Shown in pieces: positions 23,022 through 35,696 of a DNA stretch of 64,000 nucleotides. The notes beneath the pieces were generated by a model. It had not been told where the DNA came from. It searched no databases and saw only the letters and a program-made list of their open reading frames with translations. Positions within the stretch are counted from its first letter, which is position 1, and every line of letters begins with the position of its first letter. The translations under genes were made by a program, and so were the position numbers. Source of the DNA: Cornus controversa (taxonomy: Eukaryota > Streptophyta > Magnoliopsida > Cornales > Cornaceae); NCBI GenBank assembly GCA_026545225.1, contig CM048848.1, forward strand, positions 13,248,853-13,312,852. Reading direction: 5' to 3'.

Positions 23022-24002
23022 ATGTTGCGCAATGGTGGCATGTTATTGGAAGAGCTGCTCCATTCATCTCATGGGCAATATAATCCCTTCCGAATTTTCT
23101 CAGCTAAAGAGATTGCAAATGCAACCAATAACTATCACGAGCAGGTTATGGACGATGGTTTGTCGCAGATGTACAAGGGTTCCTTCAATTGCCGTCATAT
23201 ATGTGTCGAGTCTTTTAATAGCGAGTATGGAATGGATGCAATAGGATATGCTATTAATGAGATTGTGTTTGCATCACAGTTGAACAACCACAACCACATA
23301 CTCTTGTTTTTGGGCTGCTGCCTTGAAACTGAAGCTCCACTCCTAGTGTACGAGTATGCAAAAAACGGAGCTTTTTCCAATCATATCATCATCAGTTATT
23401 ATCAGCAGCAGGTATTACCTTGGGATTGTAGATTTGAGGTTGCCAAGGAGATTGCTGATGCTTTGGCCTATCTCCACATTGGGTTCTCTATGCCCATCAT
23501 CCACGAGAACCTAAAAAGGAAAAACATATTTTTAAATGGAAATTATGATGCCAAACTATCAGATTTTAGTTTCTCTATATCAATCCCTCTAGGGGAGGAA
23601 TACGTAGAAACAGATGACATACTAGGGACTACGGGATACCTGGCTCCAGAATACTTTCAAACAGGCCAAGTAACTGACAAGTGTGATGTTTTCTCCTTTA
23701 GATCGCTGATGCTTGAAATTTTGTCAGGAGAAACAATATTCACTTTATTGTACAATCATTCATGTGAAGAATCTAGTTTGGCATCATCAGTTGGTGGTTC
23801 TGAAAAATATATGCATCAAGCCTGCGTGAAAGCTGCTAAAAAATATACTGGACCGAATAACATGACTGAAAGTCTAAGGAAGCAAGTAACGGCAAGCACA
23901 GAACTCGCACTAAAATGCTGTAAAATTTCTCCAGAGGAAAGGCCAACCATGAAAGAAGCTGCACAAGAGCTTAGAAGGATAATACAAATGGCAGTGAACT
24001 GA
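23022..24002 (+). CDS. ZRK3: N-terminally shortened ZED1-related pseudokinase
   Basis: An open frame of 326 residues from the ATG of MLRNGGMLLEELL to the usual C-terminus. Compared with ZRK2 it lacks the MGISSS start and the Lys/Glu linker, so no myristoylation signal is expected. It is more degenerate as a kinase: beta3 Lys is replaced by Glu (E63, HICVESF), the catalytic loop reads HEN instead of HRD, and the metal site reads DFS. APE is kept (YLAPEY), and the conserved Gly of subdomain IX reads Arg (FSFRSLM). It should not bind ATP in the normal way. A TATA box lies about 30 bases before the ATG, so a normal-distance transcript would have almost no leader; expression from here is uncertain. 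The open frame through the whole kinase fold argues that it is either recent or still used. Confidence 0.8.
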   Translation: MLRNGGMLLEELLHSSHGQYNPFRIFSAKEIANATNNYHEQVMDDGLSQMYKGSFNCRHICVESFNSEYGMDAIGYAINEIVFASQLNNHNHILLFLGCCLETEAPLLVYEYAKNGAFSNHIIISYYQQQVLPWDCRFEVAKEIADALAYLHIGFSMPIIHENLKRKNIFLNGNYDAKLSDFSFSISIPLGEEYVETDDILGTTGYLAPEYFQTGQVTDKCDVFSFRSLMLEILSGETIFTLLYNHSCEESSLASSVGGSEKYMHQACVKAAKKYTGPNNMTESLRKQVTASTELALKCCKISPEERPTMKEAAQELRRIIQMAVN

Positions 24003-25297
24003 AGTGAAGTGAAGTCACAAACAGATAGATTCCCTCTTATATATCTTCCAAATTCCTCCTCAGAATGCATGCATGCAGGTCCTTAATGTCCCCACAGGTT
24101 TGGCCTTATTCAACAACTCTTCAAAAATATCCATATACAATATTATTGGTTTAATCTGTGCCATCTCATGGTTGACCATGACTTTAGCAATCTTATTGAT
24201 TTTCTGTATTAAATATATATACATACATATTAGCTGACTATATCATCTTACTGGATGTGTTGAGTTATCCGAAAATTTAATTAAAAGTGCTTCGGTATTG
24301 AACTTATTTCTATGGATAGCGAGGAACTCTTTAGAGTACTTGACATGCTTTATATTGAAAAGCATGTCATCAACCCAACAAACAAATCAAGTTAGTGAGA
24401 AGTGTGATGTTTACTCTTTTGGATAGCTATTGATTGCAATTTTGTAAGGAGAAAGAATCCTCTCTATGTAATGGGGGGAACGATCATATTTTAGATGGAA
24501 ATTATGTTTCCAAATGATCAGATTTTAGAAGAAATAAGAAGAACTATACAAACACATGAAGTTGCTATAGGTGTAAAATATTTTGATAAAACCAGATTTT
24601 CTTTTTCAAAACTTCGAATTTCCTCATTCACCTGCAGGACATGACTTACATTTGACAATAGATAAACATATATGTTAAGAAAGATGTGTTTGAACTTTAA
24701 AAAAAAAAAAAATTACAAGTGAAAAAAGGATTATACAACACGAACATTAAAGTCCAACTGCTCACACCTTACAAACACCTTCATCTCAAATCTCAACACA
24801 CCTATCATCATGGAACTCATATGAGCAAATTGATCATTATTTAATAAGATCGAACTAGATACTAGTAGCAGGTAGTGTAAGAATTCAGAAAAATAGAGAG
24901 CAGAAAAGTTTATGTGAAAAGTCGAGAGACGCAGGAAGTGAAAACTATTAACGGCAAAAGCATGAGCATTGAACGACATGGAAGTTTTTAAATCCATAGT
25001 TCTAAAGGTAAAATAGACTCCAAAATCGCAATGGCATGGATAAAAATTTGTCGAGAGAAAAAAAGAAAAAACTTTAAGTGTCTTCAAACCATACTAAAAT
25101 CTAAAAAGAACCGAAGTGTCTTCAAACCATACTAAAATCTGTTGTTTGCTTTAATTTTTCTAAATATAAACAAGCAAAAGTTTAGAAGACAATAAAAACT
25201 AAAAACAAAACTACATTTAGCAATTAGAAATTAAAAAAAAAACACATAACATTAAAATTATAAAGGATTATGTCATTGAGGTTTTCCATTACAAAAT
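24003..25297. other. 3' flank of ZRK3
   Basis: Collinear with the ZRK2 3' flank (10257-11520), including the poly-A-like tract near 24700. Contains scrambled ZRK scraps at 24388-24529. No gene seen. Confidence 0.6.
24388..24529 (+). pseudogene. Scrambled ZRK scraps
   Basis: Bases 24388-24462 read as a damaged copy of the subdomain IX segment (form: KCDVYSFG, then a GERI-like end). Bases 24493-24529 read as a damaged GNYDAKLSDF segment. Their order is the reverse of that in a kinase, so this is a rearranged relic and not a gene. Confidence 0.55.
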
Positions 25298-25452
25298 TAT
25301 AAGAGATATTATCGTCCCGATGAGAACAATATTATGATGGAATAATATTGAGAAATCAATCTTGTATGCTCCATGTTTTATATTATCTCTGAAGGGAGAT
25401 TAAAATAAAGCATCATACTATGATTGATAATGAAGGTCATGGGGCTTTGTAT

Positions 25453-26382
25453 TGTAAGACCCCTCTCCCACTTGATATTTTAAAAACTTTGAGGGTTTTA
25501 CAGATTATAATATGTATGCCTATATTAATTTGAATCTTTTGCCCTATTATGAGCAAACATAGACTTCACCAATTTCAAAATTTAGAGGGTTCTATCAAAA
25601 ACAAATTTCCAATACTTCCAAAACAAAACTCCAAATTATCTTAAGAAAATATTGAAGTCTATAATTTTCTTATAAACTTGCAATCATCAAATTAATACAT
25701 AATTTGATTCATGGGTCTTAATGTGTGCAACTACCTTTTAATACATCCATACATCTAATTGCATACATAAGCATATACAAATAAGGAACAAAATTCATGG
25801 ATGAAACATTTTTATAAAAGAAATACAATAGAAATTAAAACTTCTATTTTTGGTCAACTCCCTCAATGGTCTACTCCTTATCTTCTGAGAAATCATCATC
25901 GGGTCCATCGATAAGTAGAAGAAGGTCAAACCACCATGAATGTGCACGTATGGGAATCACCCGGAGGCAACCCATGCATCACAAAGCATGGTGAGAGACT
26001 ATGCACGTGCACATGCACATATGCTGCCATAAGGCAGCACAGTGCACACGCAACACAAAAGTGGCATGTGCGATTATGTATGCATGTATGCGTGGAAAAA
26101 GATGGTAAGAATAATGTTTTCGCTGATCTTGAGGTCACAACATAGATTGATGATCATAGTAGCATTTGGTATGGGACTTGATGTGTTGATGTATATGAAA
26201 AGACTTCTGTTGTATGTAATGACCTCAGTGGTCCGGGTAAAGAATCGAGGGTGATAATGATAACTCGTTATGGCTGTTCAGGTCGTAGAGTGACAATCGG
26301 GCGATCGATCATGACACCTGACAAACTAGAGTTCGGGCTCAAACTAGGGGAATTCCAGCGGTTTGAATTTTGGGGCGTGACA
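25453..26382 (-). repeat. Possible solo LTR (TGTCACGCCCC type)
   Basis: Plus-orientation ends TGTAAGACCCC and GGGGCGTGACA form the short inverted ends expected for a Ty3 LTR. The right end cuts into Ty1/copia sequence. The flanking five bases (TGTAT and AAAAC) do not match, so the left end may be wrong or the copy rearranged. Confidence 0.4.
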
Positions 26383-26385
26383 AAA

Positions 26386-28260
26386 ACAGAAAGATTTTGT
26401 GTTGATGCCCCCAAATGTGTACATGCCTTAACTTGGTTTTCAACCATTGCACAACTCAAAAGAAGTTTTAGGAATTGTTTTAGTGGGAACCCTATTTAAG
26501 ATATACACGTGGTTTTTAAGGTCTCACTCCACAAGAATAATGGGAGATTGGAGTTGTTAAGCATACTCCTTACCATGTCCATTAAAGTTCAATTTCCTTT
26601 TTTAGCTACACCATTCTGATATGATGAGTTAGACATCGTATATTGTGCAACAATTCCATGTTCCTCAAGAAATTTTAAAAAGGGACCCGGCTTTTGTCCT
26701 GTTCTCGTCTACCTGCCATAGTACTCCCCACCTCTATCTAATATCACAATTTTAATTACTTTATATGTTTGTTTCTCTACTTTCACCTTATAGGCCTTAA
26801 AAGCATTTAATGCTTCGGCCTTCTCAAATAGAAGATAGAGATACATATATCGTGCGTGATCATCTTAAAGGTGATGAAGTATTTCTAACCATTTAGACAT
26901 GTTGTAGGAAAAGGTCCACAGTCAGTATGTATGATCTCTAAAGTGTTAGAACTCCTCTTGACACCATTCTTGGTCTTGTTGTTCTATTTGCCCTTAATAC
27001 AGTCCACACAAGTACCAAAGTCAAAGAAATCAAGAGTTTGGAGGACTGCTTCATTCACTAACCTTTTAAGTCTCCCTATGGAGATATGTCTCAATTTCAT
27101 ATGCCATAACATGGAGGAGGTTTCATTCACAATACTTCTCTTTATGCCAATACTTTCAATTGTAGTAAAAAGATTAAAATCACAAACAGGATCTAGACAT
27201 AGTTTATATAAACCATCATCTAGAAGACTAGTACCAACAACAACAGAGTTTTAATACAAGGTTACAGAAAGATCACAAAAACTGAAAGTAAAACCCAAAG
27301 GTTCAAGTCTAGAATAGAAATTAAGTTTTTAGAAAATTATGGAATATAAAAGGTCTTTTCCAAGTCTAAAACAAAACCAATTTTTAAAACAAGTCTAAAG
27401 GTTCCAATAACTTCCACATGTGAACGCATTTGATTTCTTATATAGATGCAACACTCACTTCACATTGGATTCCTTTGGTTTAGAAAATCCTGCATAGTAT
27501 TAGTAACATGGATTGTAGAACCAAAATCAATCCATCAAGTATTATTACTAACACAAACTATATTAGATTCATAGCATACTAATGAGATGAAATTACCTTT
27601 CTTTTTAAGCCAATCTTGAAATTTCGTGCATTCTCTATTAAAATGTACTGTCTTTTTGCAAAAAAAAAAAAATGATGGATTCTTTATTGTCATATTTGAT
27701 AACTGACAGCTTCTTATTCTTCCCATTGTTAGAAGAACTCTCCCCTTTATGTCAATTCTTCCCTTTTCATTTTCCATGAGAGACTAGATGAACACTTTCT
27801 AAACTTTCCTACTTCAACCTCCCTTCCTCTTGAACACACATGATCAGTAACTCATTAATTGACCATTAATCTTTATGTGTGTCATAAAAAATCTTAAATG
27901 GTCCAAATTAATGTCGAAGAGCGTTGAGTATGAAATGAATAAGAAATGACTTTGAAATCTCAATCTCAAAAGACTTTAGTTATGTTGTAATGTCTCTCAT
28001 TCCCATGATGTGCTCATGCACTCCATACCGTTATACATGAATGACAATTCTTTCATTAGGGTCACAGAGCCTTATCAAAACTTACAAATTGTTCCTTTAT
28101 AAATTGAAAGTATTCCTTCACTTTAGTGTCTCCAATGTAAGACTTAATAAGCATGAAACTTGGTTACATCCCTCCCACAATTCATATGACGCTTTCTCAC
28201 CTAACGTACTAGTTTTAGTGGGAAGAGGAGATTATTCACATGTATAGCAAATCAAGATCC
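26386..28260 (-). mobile_element. Ty1/copia remnant: gag to integrase
   Basis: Minus-strand sequence shows, in order, a copia gag tail (form INELLIMCVQEEGRLK near 27810-27870), a zinc-knuckle remnant, a protease-region remnant (DFGSTIHVTNTMQDF near 27500-27540), GAG-pre-integrase and integrase core remnants (forms GEYYGR and GPFLKFLEEHGIVAQYTM near 26610-26760). Heavily broken, more than five breaks, old. Reverse transcriptase is not present. Confidence 0.75.
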
Positions 28261-29303
28261 ATGCACCCTAACGTAAATAGAATTTTCTCATTTCAATCTT
28301 TATAATTGTCACATTTCAGAAACGGGATCTGTGATGATTCATTCGATAAATAGGTAGATGAAATAGCTTCAAAACATTAATAAAGCATGCTTACTAACAT
28401 GTAATGAAAATAATAATATATTAGAAATTCAACCCATGCGTTAAATGTTCCAAAAACAAATTATTGCATCATTGTAATCGTCCTGTGCGTAGGAGCTACA
28501 ACACACTATTGTTTTGTAAAAATATCTTTTATAGCGGAATTATAAAATTTAAGATATTGAAATAGAAAAATTCTATACATGTGGGCATTTAAAATAATTC
28601 TAAAATAATATCTCTTCCATAGATAATCTTTAATGTCATTTACATTTTTCAAAATTCACAATGCTTTGCCTACTCTAAAATCAAACAAAATGTATTAATT
28701 TCATAATGACAGTATTAACAGTCACTCAAAGATAAAATACATTACCCATTTAGCATGATCATCATATATATAAATGCAACATATAACATGTATGTTAGTC
28801 CAGACAATGAAAATCTACAATTAGTTCACTACAATATCATACATATTTTTAGAAAGATCATAAAAATCATACAATCATGAATATCAAAGAATCATAAATA
28901 TCTATTCCAGAAAGTCATATTCTTGTCAGGTAGAATCAATAATCATACACAATGCATTTGAATGTAGAATGCAAGGAATGTGATTTTTGATTTACAACAC
29001 TAAAGATAGTGTTGAAAAGTAAAACAAACTCGTATACTCTCGTATGTCAATAATATGATTGAAAATCATGTATAAAAGCAGCAGTAACTTCATTTCATAT
29101 CTTAGGCATGATAGAGATCTATAACATCATAACAATTCAAATCAAAGACTAAAGTGGGGTTTTTTTTTGCTCTATTTAGCATATGAAAGAAAAACTTAAA
29201 TGCGGAAGAAGATCGAATATACCTACAACCATAATTTTAAATTTAAGACAATACGACAGTGTTTCCATTCTAATCTCTCTAACCTTATGTCTCAAAATGA
29301 TAG
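28261..29303. other. Unassigned AT-rich DNA
   Basis: Between the copia remnant and the next LTR. May include the copia leader or LTR, but no clean ends, primer site or gene could be fixed. Confidence 0.4.
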
Positions 29304-31420
29304 TGTTGACATCAAGGTTTCAACCATAGGTTACTTGATGATTTTGATGATAGTATAGATTTAATAAGTTTACTAGTCTACCCAAGCCACATGATGAAGG
29401 AACCCAAAAGTTTAAAGATTTGAAGATCAAAAGACTTGGGTAGACTAGTCATTGGGTGAGTGCTAAATTTAATGTAAAGTTATTTATGAAGTAACTTCTT
29501 TTGAAAGCTCATCTATTAACCTAGTGGACCTTATGACCAATGCATATCATTCATATATTATCATGGTTCCTTGGACACTTAGAAATGGGCTATGAATTTC
29601 ATTGAATCATCTTGAAGGCCTTCGTTGAGATTGAGTTAGTTCAAGTCATCATAAGCTTTAGAAGAACTCAACTAGTAAGCCATAACTAGGACCATGTCTT
29701 TCAATCATATCATTTATGGTTCTTAGATACATTGATTTAGGTTTTGAACTCAAATGAATCACTATATAAAGTTGTGTTATGCACAGTTACTATTTCAGGT
29801 ACTTAGCACAAAAATTTGGTTAAGTGTTGGATTCTAGGGGCAAAAATGTAAATATGAGTTTTTTAATGAATCTTGACATAAAAAGTCCTGGTAATTGTAC
29901 CCCATGATTTATCATGATCATATGAATTTTCTCAGCCCCAAATGACTTAATTTAGTCATTCATATAGCACGATGAATTTTTATGTCAAAGTTGTGAAAAT
30001 CCATTTTGTACTAAAACTAAAAAATCAGATTTTGATTCACTGAGAATTTGATTTTAAAACTATTTTTATTGAATCCAAATGGGGGGTACTTTGCTTAATT
30101 ACATTGAATAACTTAAAGTAAATAGAAATATAAAGGTTGATATTTCTATTTACTTAAATGTTTTCAATATAATTAAGTGTGCAGTGTATTAATGCACTGT
30201 GCAGGAGAAATTGGCTTAGTCTGAGAACAGATTCTGATTGACCTGGGACTTTCAGTCACCTGATGAACCCATCAATCGACTGATAGAAGCCTTTCGGTCG
30301 ACCGAATCTCTTTATTAGTCGACTGATAGAAACTGGAAATGAATTCCAGTAGGCTTTACAAAACAAGGGAGTTTCAGTCGACCGAAGTATAGCTTCAGTC
30401 GACCGAAACAAGGTTTTCAATCGACCGATAAACTCATCAGTCGACCGAAACTTGGAGATTCAATCTCCAACGGCTAGTTTTTGCACTTAATGTTTCCCAA
30501 CCACTTCCAAACGGCCATAATTCATTCTTGGACTATAAATACACCTTATATATGCATTATACATATGAGAGAGAATACCATAACCCTCCATGATCACATA
30601 TTATTGGTAGATGCTACTTTAGAGCTTAAATCTTCATATATCCATTGGTACCAACACTAGCAACATCCTAGTGAAGAACTTTCAATTGAGTATTTCATTG
30701 CTAACACTAGGTATGTGAGCTATAATTTGTGTATTTATCCATTGAGGGATACTCTCCATTAAGTTATCATTTGTGAATCTATCCATTGAGGGATACTCTT
30801 CATTGTAATCAAACTACTTATCTGCCTTTGAGAGGAAGACTAAGTGATACACTTGGCAATGAAGCCCAAGTCATGAGCTTGGCAAAGAAGTCTTGGTGAG
30901 GTGTTCATTGAGCAAGGAAGCCCAAGTCATGAGCTTAGCAAAGAAGTTTTGGTGAGGTTGTCATTGAGCAAAGAAGTCTAAGTCATGAGTTTAGCAAAGA
31001 AGTTTTGGTGAGGTTTTCATTGAGCAAGAAAGCCCAAGTAATTCACTTGGCAATTGTACGATTTGCTTCCCACCATTAAGGAAGACTCTATAGTGGAAAC
31101 CTCAAGAAATTCTCTTGAGACATGGACGTAGCCAAGAGGGGCCGAACCATGTAAAAATCATGGTCTCACTTAGTTTGCATTTCTCTACCCTTAAACTCCT
31201 TTATTTTACAGCATTTCATATGTTTATATTTTATATGCTTTATATATCAATGCTATGTTTAAGTGCTTCAATTTATATGAGGAGGATGTGATGAATGTAT
31301 GGAGTACATTGATTGAGTTGTGAAATTAATTAATTGTTGATTGATTGAGTTCTTATTTGATTATATATTAATCATCTATTATCAAAACTGTACCAAGGCC
31401 TTGGTTTTGTTTTACAACCA
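29304..31420 (+). mobile_element. Solo LTR, probably Ty1/copia
   Basis: Starts TGTTGACATCAAGG and has the late-LTR signature GACGTAGCCAAGAGGGG...CCGAACCATGTAAAA typical of plant copia LTRs (about 31126-31156). Length about 2.1 kb; no primer site follows, so it appears solo. Contains a cluster of TCRRTCGACYGA palindromes (30271-30450) and a 56 bp tandem repeat (30861-31050). TATA-like TATAAATACACC lies at 30534-30545. A matching target duplication was not found; the right edge is uncertain by about 10 bases. Confidence 0.6.
30861..31050. repeat. 56 bp tandem repeat in the copia LTR
   Basis: Three full units and a partial fourth start at 30861, 30917, 30973 and about 31028. The core is GAAGCCCAAGTCATGAGCTT followed by GGCAAAGAAG. 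Confidence 0.85.
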
Positions 31421-31699
31421 ATTGTTGTCATTTAGGATAAATAATACAAATTGATTAAGAAATAGAATGTTATGTAACAAGCATAATTGGAACAATTTGG
31501 CAGAGTGGATACAAGTAAGTGGCAGTTCATGTAATATGAAAATATCAAATAGGGTAAAAAGAGAGAATTATATAGACCGATTATTACACCAACCATGCAT
31601 GTCATATGGAGTAGAAATGAAAACAAAACAAGAACCATATATCATTTTTCTACGATTACAAAAATGAGCGGAAACTGACAAAACAGTAATTAACTCAAT

Positions 31700-32084
31700 G
31701 ACTAACGGCGGCAAAACTAATTGAGTAAAATGAAACTACTCATCTCATCCATAATTTCCACTCAAAGGTAACAATGAGAGTGCGAAATGGAACTCACTGG
31801 CAGAATAGAAGTAGTTTGGAAACTATAAACCGGCAGAATCGGTGGCTCTATAGAGGACGAAGCAAGAGAGTGAGATGGCAGCGAAGAAGAGAGCGAGGAT
31901 CAGAGTACGACGGAGGGGGAGTCCGGCATCATCTCGCCGAAGAAATTACCAGCGGCGGAAAGGAAAATCGTCATCTGAGGAATGCGCCCAACTCTTCGCT
32001 GTCCCGAGGGTTTCAATCTCAACTAAAATAGGTCGAGATCTGAGGAGCATAGTCGGGTGTGTCAGTGTGCATATATATATATAT

Positions 32085-32129
<45 letters not shown>

Positions 32130-32400
32130 GAGTGAGATTTGGAGTTTGAAGTGTAAATTTTGGCTGGCCGTTGAATTGACGATTCGAATCGCTTTCAGTT
32201 ATGATTTTGAGAGATATGGAAATGTAGTATCGCTTCTATAATATTTCAACACTTTCTCGGCTGGACGTTACAAGGGCTGTTTCGATTTTTCCAAATTAAT
32301 TTATTTATTTTAATCAATTTTTCATTTTAATTCAATTCTATAACTTTTTTTTTTACAACACACCATGCTTCTACAAGAGTGATATATATATACAGATACT
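31700..32400. other. Copy B upstream block
   Basis: A basic, Arg/Lys-rich open frame (31875-32040, begins MAAKKRARIRVRRR) lies just before a TA/GA microsatellite (about 32068-32126). I do not recognise it and could not see the same frame in copy A, so it is not called as a gene. Confidence 0.3.
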
Positions 32401-32663
32401 GTATTTTTTTTTTTAATATTCGCGTTTACAGGTATTCAATACTTTTTAAACCTATTCATCATTTTGAAATGTATTATTTTATTTATAATGTCAGATAATT
32501 CAAAACAAATTTTAATCATTTTTTAACATTAAAATATAACTTTTTCAACCATAATATCTTAGTATAATTATTAATAAATATATCATAATTTAATATAAAA
32601 TTTATCCATACAAATCACGCACTTTTTAACTTTTATTTTGTTTGTTAATCATAATATTTTATA

Positions 32664-33096
32664 AAAGGTAAATTACTTCCACTTTTCCTGGAGTTTGCCT
32701 TAATTATTCTCAGATTAAAGTAGTAAAAAAATTTGGTCAACCTCTCCTCAGGTTTGATTGAGTTTACTTTGACCACCCTTGCCGTTATTTAATTATTAGT
32801 AAAGTTAAAAGTCAGTTAAATATATAAATTGAAATGTCAAAAATGTTGTTATATGATGTAAAAGAATAAAATTAACCTTATTATTAATCATATGAAATAA
32901 CCACTTTAACCATGACATTTTAGACCCAAAAAAAAAATTTATTACCTTCTTATCACTTTTGATTACAAAAAATTAATAATTAATATTTTAATTTTAATAT
33001 TAAATATAATAATTTATCGTTGAATATGTATAATTAATCAAATTATATAAAATATAGTTAATAAATTTATATTATTAAAAACATATAGATAATGTC

Positions 33097-33131
<35 letters not shown>

Positions 33132-33272
33132 TATTATTCATATATTAGCATATGATTAAAATTAATCATAAATTTCATACAATTGGTACACATTAACTAA
33201 TTATATATATAATAAAAATATATATGTTTATATATATATATGTAATATGTGTTAAAATATTACCCTTTATAA
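32664..33272. mobile_element. Non-autonomous DNA transposon-like insertion
   Basis: Present in copy B and absent at the same site in copy A (3229-3236, where ATATTTTATAGAC is uninterrupted). Ends resemble short inverted repeats (GGTAAATTAC and ATATTACCC) flanked by TTTATAAA on both sides, an 8-9 base duplication as for hAT or Mutator-like MITEs. Interior is AT-rich with no transposase. Confidence 0.55.
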
Positions 33273-33550
33273 AATTAAAAATCCTAAAGTATGCCCCCCA
33301 ATGAGCAAATAAGCAAATAACCCCTGAACAAAAAAGTAAATAGAAAATATCTGAACTATTAAGTTTTATTTCAAATTGCCCATTGCACAGTCCATCGATA
33401 TGCCATTTGAATTTTGATGTGAAACGCTTTCATGCCGATCAGGCGACACACCATTTTTAATTAAATAATCAGAATGCCCTTATAAATGTTAAAAGACCAC
33501 AATGGCCCTATTAACCTAATTTTCCAAACCTATATATATATAGATAGATA

Positions 33551-33587
<37 letters not shown>

Positions 33588-33742
33588 GTCGTGTGTATAT
33601 ATATTTACAATTGATTTTGAATTTGAGCTTTACAATTTGAAATTAAATTTGTGATAAAAGATTCAAGATTTCCCTTAATACCTCCGATACAATGATTTGA
33701 TAACTCCTTCATGTGTTCTCATGCACCAGAATCAAGAAACAA

Positions 33743-34295
33743 GAACAATCTTAGACTCATTTGCTTGAGAGTCTTCCACTTGGCTCTCTGTATGAAAGAC
33801 ATCTGTAGCAAATTTCCAAATGTAACTACTCTCATCTCATGCTCTATCACTTCAATTCTCATCAAAATTTTACCTTACTAATCAAATTCACACACACACA
33901 CATATATATGTGTGTGTATATGTATCGATGTATGATGTGGTCGAACAATCTCAGACTCATTTGCTTTAGAGTCTTCCACTTGGCTCTCTCTATGAAAGAC
34001 AACTGTAGCAAATTTTCAAATGTAACCACTCTCATCTCATGCTTTATCGCTTCAATTCTCTTCAAAATTTTACTTTACTAATCAAATTCACACACACAAA
34101 CACACACACACACATACACATATATATATGTATAGGTACCGATGTATGATGTGGTCGAACAATCTCAGACTCATTTGGTTGAGAGTCTTCCACTTGGCTC
34201 TCTGTATGAAAATAACAAATTTCCAAATGTAACCACTCTTATCTCATGCTCTATCACTTCAATTCTCTTCAAAATTTTACTTTACTTATCAAATT

Positions 34296-34338
<43 letters not shown>

Positions 34339-34708
34339 GTATGTATAGGTACCGATGTATGATGTGGTCGAACAATCTCAGACTCATTTGGTTGAGAGTC
34401 TTCCACTTGGCTCTCTGTATGAAAAACATCTGTAACAAATTTTCAGATGTAACCACTCTTAACTCATGCTCTATCACTTCAATTCTCTTCAAAATTTTAC
34501 TTTACTTATCAAATTCACACACACACACATATATAGTATATGTATTTATGTATGATGTGGTCGAACAATCTCAGACTCATTTGCTTGAGAGTCTTCCACT
34601 TGGCTCTCTGTATGAAAGACATCTGTAGCAAATTTCCAAATGTAACCAATCTCATCTCATGCTCTATCACTTCAATTCTCTCCAAAATTTTACTTTACTA
34701 ATCAAATT

Positions 34709-34743
<35 letters not shown>

Positions 34744-35124
34744 GTATATGTACCGATGTATGATGTGGTCGAACAATCTCAGACTCATTTGCTTGAGAGT
34801 CTTCCACATGGCTCTCTGTAAGAAAGACATCTGTAGCAAATTTTCAAATGTAACCACTCTTATCTCATGCTCTATCACTTCAATTCTCTTCAAGATTTGC
34901 TTTACTAATCAAATTCACACACACACACACACATATATATATATGTATATGTATATGTATCAAGGTATGATGTGGTCGAACAATCTCAGACTCATTTGCT
35001 TGAGAGTCTTCCACTTGACTCTCTATATGAAAGACATCTGTAGCAAATTTCCAAATGTAACCACTCTCATGTCATGCTCTATCACTTCAATTCTCTTCAA
35101 AATTTTACTTAATTTACTAATCAA

Positions 35125-35190
<66 letters not shown>

Positions 35191-35211
35191 GTATCGATGT
35201 ATGATGTGGTC
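33743..35211 (+). repeat. ~210 bp minisatellite, seven units
   Basis: Units start at 33743, 33943, 34157, 34370, 34563, 34771 and 34978 (193-234 bp each). Each has a conserved ~150 bp part beginning GAACAATCTCAGACTCATTT and a variable (CA)n(TA)n tail ending ATGTATGATGTGGTC. Copy A has one unit (3530-3714). Most length variation is in the microsatellite tail. Open frames through the units (for example 34742-35215) repeat the same peptide and are judged non-coding. Confidence 0.92.
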
Positions 35212-35696
35212 ATAGGGTTCTGTTTCAGACAGATCGAGATTGTAGTTACCGAAGGCGATCAAGAGGGAGGCAAGATTATTGCGATTGGGGCTTTGCACTG
35301 GGTTGAGGAATATTGTCCAATTAGGGTTTTACAAAGAGAGAGAGAAAGAGCGAGTGCACAGGGTTTTAGATTGTGGTGCGATAAGTTTAGAGAAAGAGAG
35401 AGAGAATGGGGTTCGTTTGGCTTGTGGCGCGAATGAAAACCAGATGGATTATTTGCAAATTGGACATACTTCAGGATATTTTTTTTTTTTCAGTTAACTC
35501 TATTTTATAAAGAAATGTTAATAACAATATATATATAACATAAAATTAATTTTTTTATATATAAAAATATTATTTATTATTTTTATATTATCATATTCCA
35601 CCGTACTCATATTCTAATTTTTTTTTTTTTAATTTGAGATTTGGTCTCCCATGTGCATGCTTTCAAGGACAATAACTCCCTTGATTTACTGGTATC

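Noticed and set aside
25926-26145. Cys/His-rich small frames
   Set aside because: Built from CATGCA/TGCACA words inside a probable LTR; no Cys spacing of a known finger.
31774-32135. Basic Arg-rich frames in copy B
   Set aside because: They run into a GA microsatellite, have no clear counterpart in copy A, and show no domain.
34742-35215. 157-codon repetitive frame across the minisatellite
   Set aside because: The repeated peptide follows from the tandem DNA units, and the frame crosses CA/TA runs; judged non-coding.
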